A stretch of 64,000 nt of DNA from Pseudomonas fluorescens (GCF_018614655.1 NZ_JAGGOG010000019.1:62001-126000), one strand, 5' to 3'; shown: positions 16,506-25,360, counted from the stretch's first letter. Notes: generated by a model not told the origin, from the letters alone. Translations and numbers: made by a program.

Positions 16506-17652
16506 GCTGCCTTCCTCTCAAGTTTCCCGGAGCAGAAGACGTACGCATCCCCTGACGGGAATGGACGCTCCCGTCAGGAGTGGATGAATAGGAAGCCCAT
16601 TACTGCCGGACTTCGAAGATTATTGAGACAGGTTCACTCAGTGTTCATGCGATAAAAGACCACACAGAAGTCTGCCCGGTTTCCCGTGGGGTAATGTCCC
16701 AACCCCTATCCGAACCATTACAGCCCGGCGTTCGCTTTTTCTGCGATCCCATACCCGCACAGCCAACAGATCCCCTTGCGGTTCACCTGCCCGAAGGCAG
16801 CCGTACGGGCTTACCACGTTCCCTGCCTGTCACACGATTGGTTTAGGGTCTGCCTTTTCACCGGTGGTCTTGAGGACGACGTACGCCCAACCTGTACGGA
16901 CGTAACCGACCACTTGCCTTTTGGCCCAAGCCTGTCAGCAGTTTTGGCTTGTTCATAGTTACGGTGTTTATCAGCAGTTCACTTACGTTACCCATGCCAA
17001 CCAGCCTAGCGTCTCGACCCAGTACTGCTCCGAGCCTCTGCACTCCACCTCACGATGAAAGTGCACTCTGACGAGGACTGCATTGTTGGAAAAGCTTCAC
17101 ACCCCACCGTTACCAGTGACGCATGTTTTCCTAGGCTATCGTTGGTCGTACAACGAGTCCGCTGCCCCCCTGTGAACAAACAGGGTAGTTGGACAATGAC
17201 AGACAGAGCTTTCGCTCATGTCTCCGGTTTGATGTGAGCAGGGACTGCCGAGGCAGCACGCCCAAAGAATTGTTACCTCCTGTTTCAAAAGCAAGAGATA
17301 ACCCCAGCGGGGATTCTCTCCCGCATGGGTTTAGCCCTGGATAGGGCTGATATGTAGTAGGCACTCCAATACCGAAATCCGGTATTGCGGTCGAGCCACC
17401 GAGCGCTAATCGACCTTGGGTTAGCCACCGCCGCTGCGGCAAGTTCTTGAAGGCATTGAACTTCTGGGACGGTTTTGTTTCTTGAGGTTGGGTACCCAAG
17501 CTCTCGGCTTTCTTTCGAAAACCCTTCAAGATGACTCCTCACCTCGAAGTATGGAGACACGCTACGCGTGTCGCACACAGGCCGCTATGATAACGGCTTT
17601 TGAGTGCCGAGGCTGCAATGCCGTCGGCCAACTGCCAGACAGAGAGTGATCC

Positions 17653-19707
17653 ATGCCCCCATCGACCCACATCACTGCCGCCCCGATTGCCCGCAAAGCC
17701 ACAGGAAACGACCCGTACGCCTGGCTGCAAGAACGCGACAGCAGCGAGGTGCTCGACTACCTCAAGGCGGAAAATGCCTGGCAAGAGGCGCAGCTTGCGG
17801 ATCAGACAGCCCTGCGCGAATCCCTGTTCGAAGAGATCAAGGGGCGGATCCTCGAAACCGACCTGTCCCTGCCCTCTCCGTGGGGGCCGTACCTGTATTA
17901 CACCCGCACCACGGCCGGTGACGAATACGCCCGCCACTACCGCTGCCCACGCCCGGCCGATGACAGCCAGCAGGTGGACGAAAGTGCCGAAGAATTGCTG
18001 CTCGACCCTAACGTGCTGGCCAACGGCGGCTTTTTCTCCCTCGGTGCCTTCAGCATCAGCCCGGACCACCAGCGCCTGGCCTACAGCCTGGACACCAGCG
18101 GCGAAGAGATTTACACCCTGTACGTGAAAGAATTGGCCACCGGCAAAGTCAGCGAACTGGCGTTCGAAGATTGCGACGGCAGCATGACGTGGGCCAACGA
18201 CAGCCTCACCCTGTTTTTTGGCGAGCTGGACGACACCCATCGCCCGCACAAACTGTATCGCTATCGCCTGGACGGCACGGTTGCCGAAGAAGTGTTCCAT
18301 GAGCCGGACGGACGTTTCTTCCTGCATTGCTACCGGGCAAGCTCCGAGCGGCAACTGCTGCTGTCCCTGGGCAGCAAGACCACCAGCGAAGTCTGGGCCC
18401 TGGACGCCAACCAGCCACAACAGGCCTTTACCTGCCTGGCACCAAGAATCGAAGGCCATGAATACGACGTCGACCACGGCAAACTGAATGATCAGTGGAC
18501 CTGGTTTATCCGCAGCAACCGCGACGGGATCAACTTCGCCTTGTTCCAGGCTGCCGACACCGGCAACGTGCCAGCCGAGGAAGACTGGCAGAACCTGGTC
18601 CCTCACAGCGACACGGTGATGCTCGATGGCGTGAGCCTCAACGCCCGGGCCATGACCTTGAGCCTGCGCGAAGGTGGCCTGCCGATCATCGAAGTTCACC
18701 CACAAGGCCTGCCGGCGTATCGGGTGCAGTTGCCGGACGCGGCCTACAGCCTGTACGTGCAGAACACCCTGGAATTCGTCAGCGACAAGATCCGCCTGCG
18801 TTATGAAGCCCTGAACCGCCCGGCTCAGGTCCGCCAGCTGGAATTGGCCAGCGGCGCGCAGCAAGTGCTCAAGGAAACCCCGGTGTTGGGCGCATTCAAC
18901 GCCGACGATTACGTCAGTCAACGGCTGTGGGCGACCTCGCCCGATGGCACCCAGGTGCCCATCAGCCTTGTGGTTAAACGCGATCAACTCGGTAAGCCAA
19001 CGCCACTGTACCTTTACGGCTATGGCGCCTACGGCGAAAGCCTTGACCCGTGGTTCTCTCACGCCCGCCTGAGCCTGCTGGAGCGCGGTGTGGCCTTCGC
19101 GATTGCCCATGTCCGCGGCGGTGGCGAGCTGGGCGAAGCCTGGTACCGCGCCGGCAAGCAGGAACACAAGCAGAACACCTTCAGCGACTTTATCGCCTGC
19201 GCCGAACACCTGATCGCCCAGGGCCTCACCACGTCCAAGCAACTGGCCATTAGCGGCGGCAGTGCCGGCGGCCTGTTGATCGGTGCGGTGCTCAATCAAC
19301 GCCCTGAGCTGTTCCAGGCGGCGATTGCCGAAGTGCCGTTCGTCGATGTGCTCAACACCATGCTCGACCCGGACTTGCCGCTGACCGTCACCGAATACGA
19401 CGAATGGGGCAATCCCGAGGAGCCTGAGGTATACGAACGGATCAAGGCCTACGCGCCCTACGAAAACGTCAGCGCCCAGCCTTACCCAGCCACATTGGTG
19501 ATCGCGGGCTACAACGACAGCCGGGTGCAGTATTGGGAAGCGGCCAAATGGGTAGCCAAGCTGCGTGCCACCAAGACCGATGACAACCTGCTGCTGCTCA
19601 AGACTGAACTGGGGGCCGGCCATGGCGGTATGAGCGGGCGCTATCAAGGGCTACGTGACGTAGCACTCGAATATGGATTTGTTTTCAAGGCGCTCGGGCT
19701 GGTTTAA
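17653..19707 (+). CDS. ptrB: Oligopeptidase B (S9A prolyl-oligopeptidase family)
   Basis: 684-residue serine peptidase that cleaves short peptides after Lys or Arg. A beta-propeller (about 70-400) precedes the alpha/beta-hydrolase domain. The catalytic triad is visible: Ser537 in 'GGSAGG', Asp622 in 'GYNDSRVQ' and His657 in 'GAGHGG'. The acidic 'YDEWGNPEEPEVYERIKAYAPYENV' region is typical of oligopeptidase B. No signal peptide, so cytosolic. The group II intron ends 75 bases upstream of the start codon and may have displaced promoter sequence; a TATGAT hexamer remains at 17586. Confidence 0.93.
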   Translation: MPPSTHITAAPIARKATGNDPYAWLQERDSSEVLDYLKAENAWQEAQLADQTALRESLFEEIKGRILETDLSLPSPWGPYLYYTRTTAGDEYARHYRCPRPADDSQQVDESAEELLLDPNVLANGGFFSLGAFSISPDHQRLAYSLDTSGEEIYTLYVKELATGKVSELAFEDCDGSMTWANDSLTLFFGELDDTHRPHKLYRYRLDGTVAEEVFHEPDGRFFLHCYRASSERQLLLSLGSKTTSEVWALDANQPQQAFTCLAPRIEGHEYDVDHGKLNDQWTWFIRSNRDGINFALFQAADTGNVPAEEDWQNLVPHSDTVMLDGVSLNARAMTLSLREGGLPIIEVHPQGLPAYRVQLPDAAYSLYVQNTLEFVSDKIRLRYEALNRPAQVRQLELASGAQQVLKETPVLGAFNADDYVSQRLWATSPDGTQVPISLVVKRDQLGKPTPLYLYGYGAYGESLDPWFSHARLSLLERGVAFAIAHVRGGGELGEAWYRAGKQEHKQNTFSDFIACAEHLIAQGLTTSKQLAISGGSAGGLLIGAVLNQRPELFQAAIAEVPFVDVLNTMLDPDLPLTVTEYDEWGNPEEPEVYERIKAYAPYENVSAQPYPATLVIAGYNDSRVQYWEAAKWVAKLRATKTDDNLLLLKTELGAGHGGMSGRYQGLRDVALEYGFVFKALGLV

Positions 19708-19775
19708 GCACGCCCAACCGGCAGTCGGGCCTGAACGCCTGACCGCCGGGCAACAGATAGCTGCCCCAGCCGGTT

Positions 19776-20063
19776 CTAGCTGCCTGACGCCTTGGGCTTG
19801 ATGTCGTTCTGCTGCAAGCCGGGAAGCGTCTGGTCCTTCGGCGGCTTGGGCATTTCAATCGGTGGCAACAAAGGCGCACCGGTGCTGCCGGGCGCCTTGG
19901 GCGTCGGCGGCGGGGTCACTTGCGGGTAGGGTGTGGGCGTTGCAGTGCCCGGCGAACCCGGCGTGGGTGCGGGAGGAATGGGTACGGTTTGCAACTCCTG
20001 AGCGTACGCGGTACTCAAGGTGAGCGCGCTCCATACAATGACCGTTAGAATGCTGCACTTCAT
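19776..20063 (-). CDS. Small secreted proline-rich protein
   Basis: 95 residues with a clear signal peptide (MKCSILTVIVWSALTLSTAYA, cut at AYA|QE) and a proline-rich mature part ('PIPPAPTPGSP', 'VTPPPTPKAPG') with no recognised fold. It probably spans or decorates the periplasm. The ATG at 20063 has GGAG seven bases upstream; the ATG at 20075 overlaps this site. Found only by composition; function unknown. Confidence 0.7.
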   Translation of the reverse strand: MKCSILTVIVWSALTLSTAYAQELQTVPIPPAPTPGSPGTATPTPYPQVTPPPTPKAPGSTGAPLLPPIEMPKPPKDQTLPGLQQNDIKPKASGS

Positions 20064-20144
20064 CGATGGCTCCATGGCCTGACTGTAATCCAGTCCCAAG
20101 GCTACTCCCAACCGCGCAAGAATGCCCTTCTCAATGAGATTTCC

Positions 20145-20831
20145 ATGAAACGTTTCGTTCTGCTGGACACCACCCCGATCCCCGACAACGGCGGTGCCTT
20201 GTGCCTGTTCGAATACGGCGAGGACTTTGTCATCAAGATCCAGGGCGGTGACGGTGGCCAGTTGATGAACACCCGTATGCACGGTTCAGAAGACGCGCTG
20301 GCGGAGATTCCGTGCCGCAAAGTCGCCGGCCGGCCCGATTCACGGGTATTGATTGGCGGGCTGGGCATGGGCTTTACCCTGGCCTCGGCCCTCAAGCATC
20401 TGGGCAAGACTGCCGAAGTGGTGGTCGCCGAGCTGGTGCCGGGCGTGGTGGAGTGGAATCGCGGGCCGTTAGGGGAGAAGTCTGGCCGACCACTGCTGGA
20501 TCCGCGCACGGTGATCCGCATGGAAGACGTGGCCAAGGTACTGCAGGCCGAACCCCAGGGGTTTGATGCAATCATGCTGGACGTCGATAACGGCCCCGAA
20601 GGCCTGACACAAAAAGCCAACAGCTGGTTGTATTCCGCTGGTGGCCTGAGCGCCTGCGCCAAAGCGCTGCGGCCCAAGGGTGTATTGGCAGTGTGGTCAG
20701 CCAGCGCGGATAAACAATTCAGCGAAAAACTGCGCAAGGCCGGGTTCAAGGCCGAAGAAGTCCAGGTGTTTGCCCATGGCAACAAGGGCACGCGGCATAC
20801 CATCTGGATTGCTGAAAAGCTCAAGGGCTAA
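20145..20831 (+). CDS. Spermidine-synthase-like SAM-dependent methyltransferase fold protein
   Basis: 228 residues with the Rossmann fold of the spermidine synthase family: 'RVLIGGLGMGFTLASAL' (nucleotide-binding loop), 'VVVAELVPGVVEWN' (acidic strand-2 end) and 'DAIMLDVDNGPEG' (strand 4 with Asp). It lacks the usual N-terminal beta-barrel and polyamine pocket of true spermidine synthases, so it more probably transfers a methyl or other group. Cytosolic. Transcribed away from the proline-rich gene. Confidence 0.75.
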   Translation: MKRFVLLDTTPIPDNGGALCLFEYGEDFVIKIQGGDGGQLMNTRMHGSEDALAEIPCRKVAGRPDSRVLIGGLGMGFTLASALKHLGKTAEVVVAELVPGVVEWNRGPLGEKSGRPLLDPRTVIRMEDVAKVLQAEPQGFDAIMLDVDNGPEGLTQKANSWLYSAGGLSACAKALRPKGVLAVWSASADKQFSEKLRKAGFKAEEVQVFAHGNKGTRHTIWIAEKLKG

Positions 20832-20847
20832 AGCTCTATCAGGAGGT

Positions 20848-20871
20848 GCTCCCACGCACGAACGTGGGAGC
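20848..20871. terminator. Hairpin between convergent genes
   Basis: GCTCCCACG-CACGAA-CGTGGGAGC, a perfect 9-bp stem, sits 16 bases after one stop codon and 11 bases before the opposing one. It lacks a T tract and resembles the ends of the local TGTGGGAGCGG repeats, so it may be a repeat remnant acting as a terminator. Confidence 0.5.
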
Positions 20872-20882
20872 GATCAGGCGGC

Positions 20883-21821
20883 CTAGCGAAACCCGTTCCG
20901 GTAATCGATCACATACGCCACCTTCTCTTCGAAGGTTTTCTCCAGTTCCTTGCGATTGAGCGACGTAAAGCCCCCTAACTGCTGCGCGGTGAAGCCGCTA
21001 TCACCCACCGGTGCATCAGACGCCAGCGTCACCATCAATTTGGCGACTGCTTCAATGGCGTCGCTGTATCCGTCCTTCTTGTTCAGGTTGAACGCGGTCA
21101 GGTCAATTTGTGGTCGCAACCAACCGCCCCAATAAAACTCCAGGAACTCCGGCACCACGGCGTCCGAAGTCGGCTTGCCGTAGGACGCCTTGCGCGCGAA
21201 GTACACCAGGCTGCGGAAGGTATCGTCCTGCAGGTCCTTGAAGCCCAAGTGCGCAGGAATTTGCGTCGGCACAATGGTTGTGCCCTGGCTGTCCTTGAGC
21301 CAGACCTTGCGACCCTGCTCCATACGCTGCCAGAAAGTGGCCAGGTTCGGGCTGTCGCTGAAGTCGTCGGTCACCCGCACCCACATCTTCAACTGGGCGC
21401 CAGCGCCGGGCTGCTCCCAAAAACTGCTGAACGTATGGTGGCCGTCAGTGAGGTACAACTGGCCCGCAGGGCCGACCACCACGGTTTTCATATCCGCAGG
21501 GTGAGTGCCCACAGGGTCTTTGCAGGTGAAGCTGTCCGGCTTTTGCAGATCGGCCTTTTTCGGCACCTTGTCGGCCTTGCCCTGACCGTTGGTCTCACAG
21601 TACTCGTCGAACAGCTTGGACCGCGACGCTGCGAACAACCCCAGTTTGTAATAGATCTGATCAAAACCGATAACCGCCTGGGTCGGGTGCAATTGCTCCA
21701 GGGCGACATCAATTACCTGACCCGGCCTGGGCGTCGAGAACGCCTGGACCTGAGCCGTGACAACACACAACAGAAGGGCCAACAGCCCTGATTGCAAGCG
21801 CATGAATGAGGATCCTTTCAT
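20883..21821 (-). CDS. Secreted ParB/sulfiredoxin-like fold protein
   Basis: 312 residues with a signal peptide (MKGSSFMRLQSGLLALLLCVVTAQVQA). The mature part begins 'VIDVALEQLHPTQAVIGFDQIYYKLG' and contains 'TVVVGPAGQLYLTDGHHTFSSFWE', the pattern of ParB/Srx nuclease-like folds in which a value follows from a 'DGHHR' type motif. A periplasmic location makes a role in plasmid or chromosome partition unlikely; ATP- or nucleotide-binding is possible. The ATG at 21821 has GGAG upstream. Confidence 0.7.
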   Translation of the reverse strand: MKGSSFMRLQSGLLALLLCVVTAQVQAFSTPRPGQVIDVALEQLHPTQAVIGFDQIYYKLGLFAASRSKLFDEYCETNGQGKADKVPKKADLQKPDSFTCKDPVGTHPADMKTVVVGPAGQLYLTDGHHTFSSFWEQPGAGAQLKMWVRVTDDFSDSPNLATFWQRMEQGRKVWLKDSQGTTIVPTQIPAHLGFKDLQDDTFRSLVYFARKASYGKPTSDAVVPEFLEFYWGGWLRPQIDLTAFNLNKKDGYSDAIEAVAKLMVTLASDAPVGDSGFTAQQLGGFTSLNRKELEKTFEEKVAYVIDYRNGFR

Positions 21822-21975
21822 AGTGATTTCTCCAGACGATCAGCCGATGATCGAGCAGCAACATTACAAAATAACCTGCCACGGGACGGGGGCACCGTTG
21901 AAAAAAGCCTGGGGCTAATTATTCCGCCAACGGCTAGAATCAACGCTATCCGTGATCCACTAAAACACAGGAGCC

Positions 21976-22353
21976 ATGATGAGCTCGACCAACCCGCCCT
22001 CCCACACCGCCAAGCTGGACCGCATCCTCGCCGATGCCCAGCGCGACCGGGAAATGGGCTACCGCGACAAAGCCTTGAAGATGTACCCCCACGTGTGCGG
22101 CCGCTGCGCCCGTGAATTCGCTGGCAAGCGCCTGAGCGAACTGACCGTGCACCACCGCAACCATAACCATGACGACAACCCCCAGGATGGCTCCAACTGG
22201 GAGTTACTGTGCCTGTACTGTCACGACAACGAGCACTCGCGCTATACCGACCAGCAGTATTTCGGTGAGGGCTCCACCAGCAGTCCGACCATCGCCAAGG
22301 CGACGCATAATCCATTTGCGGCGTTGGCTGGCCTGATGAAGAAAGACGACTGA
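21976..22353 (+). CDS. yajD: YajD-family HNH nuclease
   Basis: 125 residues, with a zinc-binding HNH domain: 'CGRCAREF' (first Cys pair), 'ELTVHHRNHNHDDNPQDGSNW' (HH/HN core) and 'LLCLYCHDNEHS' (second Cys pair and His). The length and the layout fit YajD, a small predicted nuclease of unknown biological role. AGGAG lies upstream; the ATG at 21979 is equally possible as start. Confidence 0.88.
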   Translation: MMSSTNPPSHTAKLDRILADAQRDREMGYRDKALKMYPHVCGRCAREFAGKRLSELTVHHRNHNHDDNPQDGSNWELLCLYCHDNEHSRYTDQQYFGEGSTSSPTIAKATHNPFAALAGLMKKDD

Positions 22354-22360
22354 GTGGCTT

Positions 22361-22388
22361 TGTTGATTGGGCAATTGCCCAATCAACA
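22361..22388. terminator. 28-bp perfect palindrome after yajD
   Basis: TGTTGATTGGGCAA/TTGCCCAATCAACA is a perfect dyad with no unpaired loop, eight bases after the yajD stop. As RNA it would form a hairpin; there is no T tract, so termination is likely but not certain. It could equally bind a dimeric protein. Confidence 0.5.
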
Positions 22389-22461
22389 CCCTTCCTGCAA
22401 ACCGCCCGCCTTGGGAGCAATCCCCGTATAATCGCGGTTTTTCTCGAAGGCACCCTTCCCC

Positions 22462-22929
22462 GTGGGCAATAAACGCTACAGCTGCATCGGTCTGTATAAC
22501 CCCAAGTCACCCGAGAACGTCGGTTCGGTGATGCGCGCCGCCGGCTGTTATGGCGTGGCGTCGGTGTTCTACACCGGCAAGCGGTATGAACGGGCCCGGG
22601 ACTTCATCACCGACACCAAGAAGGTCCACCACGACATTCCGTTGATCGGCATCGACGACCTGAAAAAAATCCTGCCCCTGGGCTGCATCCCGGTCGCCGT
22701 GGAACTGGTGGAAGGCGCCCGCCCTCTCCCCGAATACACTCACCCTGACCGCGCGCTGTATATCTTCGGCCCGGAAGACGGCTCCCTGGACAAGGAGATT
22801 CGTGACTGGTGTGAAGACGTGGTCTACATCCCGACTACCGGTTGCATGAACCTCGCCGCCACCGTCAACGTCGTGCTTTATGACCGCCTGGCCAAGGGCA
22901 ACAACACCCGCTCGGGACCCAAGTACTGA
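22462..22929 (+). CDS. SpoU-family (SPOUT) RNA methyltransferase
   Basis: 155 residues, with the three SpoU motifs in order: 'NPKSPENVGSVMRAAGCYG' (motif 1), 'ALYIFGPEDGSLDKEI' (motif 2) and 'YIPTTGCMNLAATVNVVLYDRL' (motif 3). It forms the trefoil-knot SAM pocket and methylates ribose 2'-OH of tRNA or rRNA; the target is not deducible, though size and motifs resemble TrmL. Start codon is GTG. Confidence 0.85.
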   Translation: MGNKRYSCIGLYNPKSPENVGSVMRAAGCYGVASVFYTGKRYERARDFITDTKKVHHDIPLIGIDDLKKILPLGCIPVAVELVEGARPLPEYTHPDRALYIFGPEDGSLDKEIRDWCEDVVYIPTTGCMNLAATVNVVLYDRLAKGNNTRSGPKY

Positions 22930-22997
22930 TTTTTCGGGAACATCTGTGTCCCACCTACAGTCAGCTATCTATCAATGACCCTTGTTGGAGACAGATC

Positions 22998-23348
22998 ATG
23001 AGCGACAGCAAAACCCTGCGACCTATCATCGAGTCCACCCCGTTCCAGACCCGCCCCACACAGAACGTGCAGGGCTGGGAACGCATTGGTTCCCTGGCGG
23101 GCGGTGTGGTGATGATGGGCAAAGGCCTGCGCCGTGGCGGCTTTTTCGGCTTGATCCAGGTGGCGATTGGCGGCGTGGCACTGGCCCGTGGCATCAGCGG
23201 CCACAGCTCGGCGAAAGATTTGCTGGAAAAGAGCCGTCAGGAAATGAATACCGTGCGCACGAAGATCGAGCGGGCAGGGGAAGAGCTGAAGAACCTCAAG
23301 ACCAAGGCGGAAGTCGCGGCTGAAAAAACCGCTAAAACCACTGGCTGA
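22998..23348 (+). CDS. DUF2892-like small membrane protein with coiled-coil tail
   Basis: 116 residues: a hydrophobic region (about 30-70, 'WERIGSLAGGVVMMGKGLRRGGFFGLIQ..VAIGGVALARGISG') with the two short helices of DUF2892 proteins, then a Lys/Glu-rich helical tail (75-116) that could be a coiled coil. Function unknown. A strong hairpin repeat follows the stop codon. Confidence 0.65.
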   Translation: MSDSKTLRPIIESTPFQTRPTQNVQGWERIGSLAGGVVMMGKGLRRGGFFGLIQVAIGGVALARGISGHSSAKDLLEKSRQEMNTVRTKIERAGEELKNLKTKAEVAAEKTAKTTG

Positions 23349-23359
23349 ACACAATTAAG

Positions 23360-23448
23360 TGTGGGAGCGGGCTTGCTCGCGAATACGGTGTGTCAGTTGA
23401 TGCATATTTGACTGACCCACCGTATTCGCGAGCAAGCCCGCTCCCACA
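23360..23448. repeat. 31-bp inverted-repeat REP-like element
   Basis: Arms 23360-23390 and 23418-23448 are perfectly complementary (TGTGGGAGCGGGCTTGCTCG...), with a 27-base spacer that itself contains a short GTCAGT/ACTGAC dyad. It lies between convergent genes and may act as a terminator. Related to the elements at 47633 and 12011, although the arm sequence after the common GTGGGAGCGG differs. Confidence 0.88.
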
Positions 23449-23473
23449 TTTTTAATCGATTTTGTCCGAACGA

Positions 23474-24712
23474 TCAGCGCAGTAACTGGGTATCCAGCAC
23501 CACCGACGACTCGCCAATAATGCTTTCCCCCAACTGCACAAACTCCTTCGTGCTGATGCTGTTCAAGCGCATTACTGCCTGAGTCAAATCATCCAATGAG
23601 CGCTTGTTGTGGGTTTTGAGGCGGATCTCGCGGTCCAGCTCCTGCAACACCACCACCGCCCGCGCCACGGTCGCGCCGCTGACCTGGTCACCGCGCAACG
23701 TCGTCACCGCCTTCCCTTCCTTGTTCAGCCGGGCCTGGATCGCAGCGTAGCGCTCATCACTGATGCCACCGGCACGGCGCACCAGTTCAATGGCGTAATA
23801 CTCCGCCAGGCCTTCACTGATCCAGTCACTGCTCTGGCTGCCATTGAAGCGGCCGATGGCTTGCACCACCTCACGCATCAGTGGGCTGGTGCCGTTTTCG
23901 CTCACCAGTGGCGTGCGGCTGTTGAGGTAGATCGAATCCCGCGCAGAGAACGCACCACGCCGCATCGGGTCGCTGGCGCCCACCACCAGCAGCTTGGCCG
24001 GATGGCGAGGAAACGCCGCTTGCACCTGGGGCCAGACAAAGGTCAGCAGTGTCAATACGTCCATGCGCCGCATACCCTGGCCCTTGGGCGAGGCCACCGT
24101 GATTTCGGTCTCCCCCAGGCGTACCCGGCGTGTACCTAGCGTACCGGCGAGCATCCAGCCGGTGGGCCGATCGAACAGGCGGGAAACGTTATCGATGCGG
24201 AACTTGTTTTTGCCGATGCGCGGCCAGGTGGTCTCGACGCTTTTCCAGCCGGGCGGCAGTTCGAAGATCAGTCGTGACACCAACTCAATGCCGTCTTGCT
24301 GATCGAGACGAGCCGTCGGCACCAAGTCTTCACCGCGAAACAGCGCCCAGCTCGGTGTCATCCGCGCTTCATAGATACCCTTTTTGCGGGCATGACTGAG
24401 GCGTACACGGTAAGTCAGGCTGGCCTTGTCTGCACTGGGCTGCCACACGCCTCGGCTGTCACCGGCGGTATGGCCCGGCAGAACTTGCCACTGGCCATCG
24501 GCCTTGAAATCGCTGTAATCGTCATCACGGCCCAGGTCAAAGTTCAGGCTGCGCACGGCCGAGCCCTGGGACAGGCTCAGGCGCACTTCGGCTTGATCGC
24601 TCTGGGGCAACAACTTGACGTGATAGTCCAGGTCGACTTTCTTGGCCGACCATGCCGACGCGCTCAACGCCAGCAACAGCAGGCTTGCGGCCAGCTTCCT
24701 TCCAACCGTCAT
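23474..24712 (-). CDS. M61-like secreted protein with degenerate zinc motif
   Basis: 412 residues with a signal peptide (MTVGRKLAASLLLLALSASAWSA). A beta-rich N-terminal domain precedes a thermolysin-like helical region. The second zinc-ligand motif looks preserved ('DWISEGLAEYYAIELVRRAGG', about 297-317), but where gluzincins have HExxH this protein has REVVQ (about 280-284), so both zinc-binding histidines are missing. I infer a catalytically dead relative of M1/M61 peptidases. Its gene follows ycgN by 11 bases and is probably co-transcribed. Confidence 0.7.
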   Translation of the reverse strand: MTVGRKLAASLLLLALSASAWSAKKVDLDYHVKLLPQSDQAEVRLSLSQGSAVRSLNFDLGRDDDYSDFKADGQWQVLPGHTAGDSRGVWQPSADKASLTYRVRLSHARKKGIYEARMTPSWALFRGEDLVPTARLDQQDGIELVSRLIFELPPGWKSVETTWPRIGKNKFRIDNVSRLFDRPTGWMLAGTLGTRRVRLGETEITVASPKGQGMRRMDVLTLLTFVWPQVQAAFPRHPAKLLVVGASDPMRRGAFSARDSIYLNSRTPLVSENGTSPLMREVVQAIGRFNGSQSSDWISEGLAEYYAIELVRRAGGISDERYAAIQARLNKEGKAVTTLRGDQVSGATVARAVVVLQELDREIRLKTHNKRSLDDLTQAVMRLNSISTKEFVQLGESIIGESSVVLDTQLLR

Positions 24713-24723
24713 ACGCACTCCTT

Positions 24724-25173
24724 TCAGCCTGCGCGGAAAATCAGGTAATCCTCCCAATTGTCCTCGGCCACGCTGCCTTCGCTGAGCATGCGCCCGGACT
24801 GGGAAATGCGTTCGTGGTGCACGGCGTCGCGATCGCCGCAGACCAGGTGATGCCACAGCGGCAAATCCTTGCGCTCGCTGACCAGTCGATAACCGCAGGT
24901 GGGCGGCAGCCATTTGAACTGGTCGGCCTGACCCGGGGTGAGCTGGATGCAGTCAGGCACCGAGTCGCGACGATTGGGGTAATCGGTGCACTGGCAGGTT
25001 TTCAGGTCCAGCAGTTTGCAGGCAATGCGCGTGTAGTAGACGCTGTTGTCGTCTTCGTCCTCGAGCTTTTGCAGGCAGCACAGGCCGCAGCCGTCGCACA
25101 ACGACTCCCACTCATCCTGGTCGAGTTGTTCGAGGGTTTTGCGGATCCAGAAAGGTTCGACTTTGGCGGCCAT
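24724..25173 (-). CDS. ycgN: YcgN-family cysteine-cluster protein
   Basis: 149 residues with the characteristic cysteine cluster 'CDGCGLCCLQKLEDEDD' (about 22-38), 'CKLLDLKTCQCTDY' and a C-terminal 'WHHLVCGD'. Members (UPF0260) are likely metal-binding; function unknown. Transcribed divergently from the nitroreductase gene and co-directional with the M61-like gene. Confidence 0.9.
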   Translation of the reverse strand: MAAKVEPFWIRKTLEQLDQDEWESLCDGCGLCCLQKLEDEDDNSVYYTRIACKLLDLKTCQCTDYPNRRDSVPDCIQLTPGQADQFKWLPPTCGYRLVSERKDLPLWHHLVCGDRDAVHHERISQSGRMLSEGSVAEDNWEDYLIFRAG

Positions 25174-25360
25174 GGCTCTACATCAGTATCGGTATGTTAA
25201 AAGGCCGCCAGTCTAGTGCCCATGGCCCTCGGGGCCAAGCGCTTACGACTGCCGGTAGAACAAGACTTGTCAGCCACCCGAAAGGCGCAGTAGTTTTGAG
25301 TCCCTGTTTTTTTGATCTGCACCTTGCAACCCTAGCCCATCCCGTCACCAGGAACTGCCC

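Larger units (their letters stand above)
14726..17578 (-). mobile_element. Complete group II intron with encoded maturase
   Basis: Read on the minus strand, the 5' end is GTGTGCGACACG or GTGCGACACG (the GUGYG consensus; start at 17578 or 17576), and the 3' end is CACCCGAC at 14726, matching the AY terminus. Domain V is a canonical 34-nt hairpin with a GAAA tetraloop (14767-14800) and domain VI follows, with a bulged A seven bases from the end as the likely branch point. The protein gene sits in domain IV. The stretch 16506-17578 holds domains I-III and no other credible gene. All parts look intact, so the intron is probably still able to splice and move. It separates the gene ending at 14235 from its former promoter region and lies upstream of ptrB. 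Confidence 0.93.

Noticed and set aside
17131..17529. A 132-codon frame inside the group II intron
   Set aside because: It lies in the structural domains I-III, which are RNA. No protein family features.
17539..19647. A 702-codon open frame antisense to ptrB
   Set aside because: It is the usual GC-rich mirror of a real gene: no family features, no ribosome-binding site, and the plus strand encodes complete oligopeptidase B.
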